Below are positions 4,753 to 6,894 of a stretch of 6,894 nucleotides of DNA, piece by piece (position 1 is the first letter of the stretch; the number at the start of each line of letters is the position of its first letter). The DNA is from Scatomorpha merdavium (GTDB lineage Bacteria > Bacillota > Clostridia > Oscillospirales > Oscillospiraceae), in the NCBI GenBank assembly GCA_018711415.1, contig DVIJ01000125.1, positions 1 through 6,894 of the forward strand. Direction: 5' to 3'. The notes beneath the pieces are model-generated. The model made no database searches and was not told the origin of the DNA. It saw nothing but the letters and a program-made list of their open reading frames with translations. A program made the position numbers and the translations under genes.

Positions 4753-6894
4753 ATGAAAATGAAAAAGACCTGCTGCCTCGTCCTGGCGCTTGTGCTGGCT
4801 CTGGGCCTGCTCTCCGCATGCGGCGGCGAAGGCGGACCCACCAACACCCCCGCGCCGGAATTCGCCTATGTGGCCAAGTACACCGAGCTCGAGGGCGAGT
4901 TTGAGGGCATGAACAACGCCTGCTTCGCCGGCGGACGCATCTACTTCATGTCCAGCGTCCAGGACGGCGAGATCACCGAGAGCTACCCCAGCTATGACGA
5001 AAACGGCAATCCCGTTCTCGACGAGGAGGGCAACCCCGTCATGGAGGAGTATACATATCCCAACTATGTGACGGCCCTCTTCTCCATGAACGCCGACGGC
5101 AGCGACCTCAAGCGAGTCGGCAGCTACGCGCCCACCGCGATACCCGAGGGCGCGCAGGGCGGGTCCTGGGTCAGCGCCTTCACCGCCGCCCCGGACGGCC
5201 GGCTCATCGTGGCCGAGAACGTCAGCTACTCCACCGGCAGCGGGGAGCCCGGCGCGGCCACCGGCAGCGACCTCGAGGTCGCCCCCCTCTCCGTGGATGT
5301 CCCCGTCACCTCAGACGCGCCCGACGTGGGCGAGTTCACCTATGTCGAAAAGTACCTCCTGCGCGTCTTTGACCAGCAGGGCAACGAGACCGCGAGCATA
5401 GACCTCTCCCAGTTCAACGAGAACGAGGAGGAGTATTTCTACATGAGCGGTATGGTCGCGGACGGCGACCGCGGCATCTGCGTCAGCGTCGGCAACGAGC
5501 TGCTGGGCATCAGCTTCGAGGGAGAGCTGCTCTACCGCATCCCCGCGGGCGAGGGCATCGACGGTTTCATGAGCCTGGTGAACCTCTCCGACGGCAGCGC
5601 GGCCGTCCTCGCCTATGCCAACGACTACAGCGAAATCAAGCTCCTCTCCGTCGACGCCGAGACCGGCAAGCTCGTCGATAACGAGGTGGACTTCGACCGG
5701 AGCGTCTACCGCGTCTACCCCTTCGGCGGGGACTACGACTTCGGCTACAACAAGGGCGAGAGCTTCTTCGGCTTCGACGCGGACACCGGCAAGGAGACCA
5801 AGCTCCTCACCTGGATAAACTGCGACGTCGATGGAAACAACCTCTCCGGCGTGTTCCCCCAGGAAAACGGCGACATCGTCTGCCTCACCACCGAATACGG
5901 CAACGAGGGCGGCTCGACCAATTACCTCATAAGCCTCGTCAAGACCCCCTATGACCAGGTCCCGCAAAAGACCACCCTCACCCTCGCCTGCACCGGCCTC
6001 GACTACACCGTCAAGAACGAGATACTCAAGTTCAACCGCATGGACGGCGACTACCGCATCGAGGTCCGCGATTACTCCGAGTATAACACCGACGAGGACT
6101 ACACCGCCGGCAACACCAAGCTCATCACCGAGATAGGCGCGGGCGCCGTCCCCGATATCCTCATCACCAACGGCCTGCCCATCGACACCTTCAGCGCGCG
6201 CGGCTACTTTGCCGACCTCTGGTCCTTCATCGAAGCAGACGCCGAGCTCGGCGGCCGCGAGGGCCTGGTAGAGCCCTTCCTCAACGCCATCAGCCAGGAC
6301 GGCAAGCTCTATTGGATAACCAACAGCTTCAACCTCGTCACCCTTGCCGGTCCCGGCGCCGTAGTCGGCACGGAGCCCGGCTGGAGCTATGCCGAGCTCT
6401 ACGCCGCGCTCGACCAGATGCCCGAGGGCTGCGACATCCTCAGCCTCGGCACCACCAAGCAGAGCGTCTTTGACAGCATCTGCAACCTCAACCTCGACAG
6501 CTTTGTCGACTGGGGCACCGGCGTGTGCAGCTTCGACTCCGAGGAGTTCATAAACCTGCTCAAGTTCACCGACCTCTTCCCCGCGGAATTCGATTGGCAA
6601 AACTATGAGTGGACGCAGAACGACGGCGACGACGTCCGGCTGAGGGAGGGCCGCCAGCTGCTCCTCAACATGAACATCAGCAACCCCTCCGACGTGGTCT
6701 ATTACAAGGGCTATTTCGAGGGAGGCATGACCCTTATCGGCTTCCCCGATGTCCCCGGCAGCGGCTCCGTGTTCAGCACCTACAGCCCCGGCTTCGCCAT
6801 CTCCGAGACCTGCAAGGAAAAGGACGCCGCCTGGCGCTTCGTCTCCGGCTTCCTCAAGGAGGACTTCCAGAACAATTACGGCTCCTACGGCTTC
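4753..6894 (+). CDS. Lipoprotein: propeller-like N-terminal region plus extracellular solute-binding domain (3' end missing)
   Basis: Predicted cell-surface lipoprotein, open for 714 codons to the window edge. Residues 1-23 form a type II signal peptide: basic MKMKK, a hydrophobic core, then lipobox LLSAC with Cys23 as the lipidated residue, followed by a Gly-rich linker. Residues about 40-400 look like a beta-propeller: ALFSMNADGSDLKRVG (108-123) resembles PD40/TolB-type repeats, and later blade-like strands include LLSVDAETGKL and FFGFDADTGKETKLLTW (338-354). From about 407 (TTLTLACTG) a family-1-type solute-binding domain follows, with YSEYNTDEDYTAG (441-453), VPDILI (466-471), SFVDWGTG and, near the end, DAAWRFVSGFLKEDFQ, which normally sits close to the C-terminus. 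I expect some tens of residues more. Oddities are a tandem octapeptide (82-97) and a disordered-looking Gly/Ser/Asp/Val insert (about 162-194). I know this architecture from gut Clostridia, where it is annotated only as an extracellular solute-binding protein. Ligand and partner permease are unknown; no ABC permease gene is visible. It has its own promoter region and is not part of the glg operon. Confidence 0.9.
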   Translation, partial: MKMKKTCCLVLALVLALGLLSACGGEGGPTNTPAPEFAYVAKYTELEGEFEGMNNACFAGGRIYFMSSVQDGEITESYPSYDENGNPVLDEEGNPVMEEYTYPNYVTALFSMNADGSDLKRVGSYAPTAIPEGAQGGSWVSAFTAAPDGRLIVAENVSYSTGSGEPGAATGSDLEVAPLSVDVPVTSDAPDVGEFTYVEKYLLRVFDQQGNETASIDLSQFNENEEEYFYMSGMVADGDRGICVSVGNELLGISFEGELLYRIPAGEGIDGFMSLVNLSDGSAAVLAYANDYSEIKLLSVDAETGKLVDNEVDFDRSVYRVYPFGGDYDFGYNKGESFFGFDADTGKETKLLTWINCDVDGNNLSGVFPQENGDIVCLTTEYGNEGGSTNYLISLVKTPYDQVPQKTTLTLACTGLDYTVKNEILKFNRMDGDYRIEVRDYSEYNTDEDYTAGNTKLITEIGAGAVPDILITNGLPIDTFSARGYFADLWSFIEADAELGGREGLVEPFLNAISQDGKLYWITNSFNLVTLAGPGAVVGTEPGWSYAELYAALDQMPEGCDILSLGTTKQSVFDSICNLNLDSFVDWGTGVCSFDSEEFINLLKFTDLFPAEFDWQNYEWTQNDGDDVRLREGRQLLLNMNISNPSDVVYYKGYFEGGMTLIGFPDVPGSGSVFSTYSPGFAISETCKEKDAAWRFVSGFLKEDFQNNYGSYGF
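4996..5043 (+). repeat. In-frame tandem repeat of eight codons
   Basis: Residues 82-89 (DENGNPVL) are followed immediately by 90-97 (DEEGNPVM), an acidic octapeptide duplicated with two changes. The DNA copies differ at several third positions, so the duplication is not very recent or has been under selection. It probably forms an exposed loop within the propeller-like region. Confidence 0.8.

Noticed and set aside
4503..4847. 114-codon minus-strand frame over the promoter and lipoprotein start
   Set aside because: Overlaps the promoter region, ribosome binding site and signal peptide of a well-supported gene; it is basic and low-complexity with no recognisable domain.
5311..6600. 429-codon minus-strand open frame inside the lipoprotein gene
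   Set aside because: Codon-aligned shadow. It would start at a TTG, its composition is the typical antisense pattern, and the plus strand carries a clear lipobox and solute-binding domain.

Overview
The window reads as chromosomal DNA from a GC-rich member of the Clostridia, most likely in or near the Oscillospiraceae of the gut. Three things point there: a GlgC/GlgD pair, a Bacillota hallmark of ADP-glucose synthesis; third codon positions that are mostly C or G; and a lipoprotein joining a propeller-like sensor region to a solute-binding domain, an architecture I know from gut Clostridia. The taxonomic call is inference, since no rRNA or marker gene is present.

Positions 1-4401 are the end of a plus-strand glycogen operon. 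The first gene, glgC (catalytic ADP-glucose pyrophosphorylase), enters the window already in progress. It overlaps glgD (non-catalytic, regulatory pyrophosphorylase subunit) by 4 bases. After a 30-base gap comes glgP (glycogen phosphorylase). A near-textbook intrinsic terminator, with a 13-bp perfect stem and five T residues, follows glgP. The operon therefore carries both the committed step of glycogen synthesis (glucose-1-phosphate to ADP-glucose) and glycogen breakdown (release of glucose-1-phosphate). Glycogen synthase and branching enzyme are not in the window and may lie upstream.

Positions 4402-4752 hold no convincing large gene. This stretch contains a possible 20-residue minus-strand reading frame with a very good ribosome binding site, two T-tract direct repeats 22 bp apart, a 24-bp imperfect dyad, and one or two sigma-A-type promoters pointing toward the next gene.

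Positions 4753-6894 encode a lipoprotein that is still open after 714 codons at the window edge. It has a lipobox signal peptide, a propeller-like N-terminal half and a family-1-type extracellular solute-binding C-terminal half. It is transcribed separately from the glycogen genes. A link to sugar uptake feeding glycogen is tempting but unproven.

I see no CRISPR array, mobile element, tRNA or rRNA. Long minus-strand frames lying over glgD, glgP and the lipoprotein gene are codon-aligned shadows caused by strong codon bias. I did not find a clear previously undescribed system; the best leads are the lipoprotein and the intergenic region before it.
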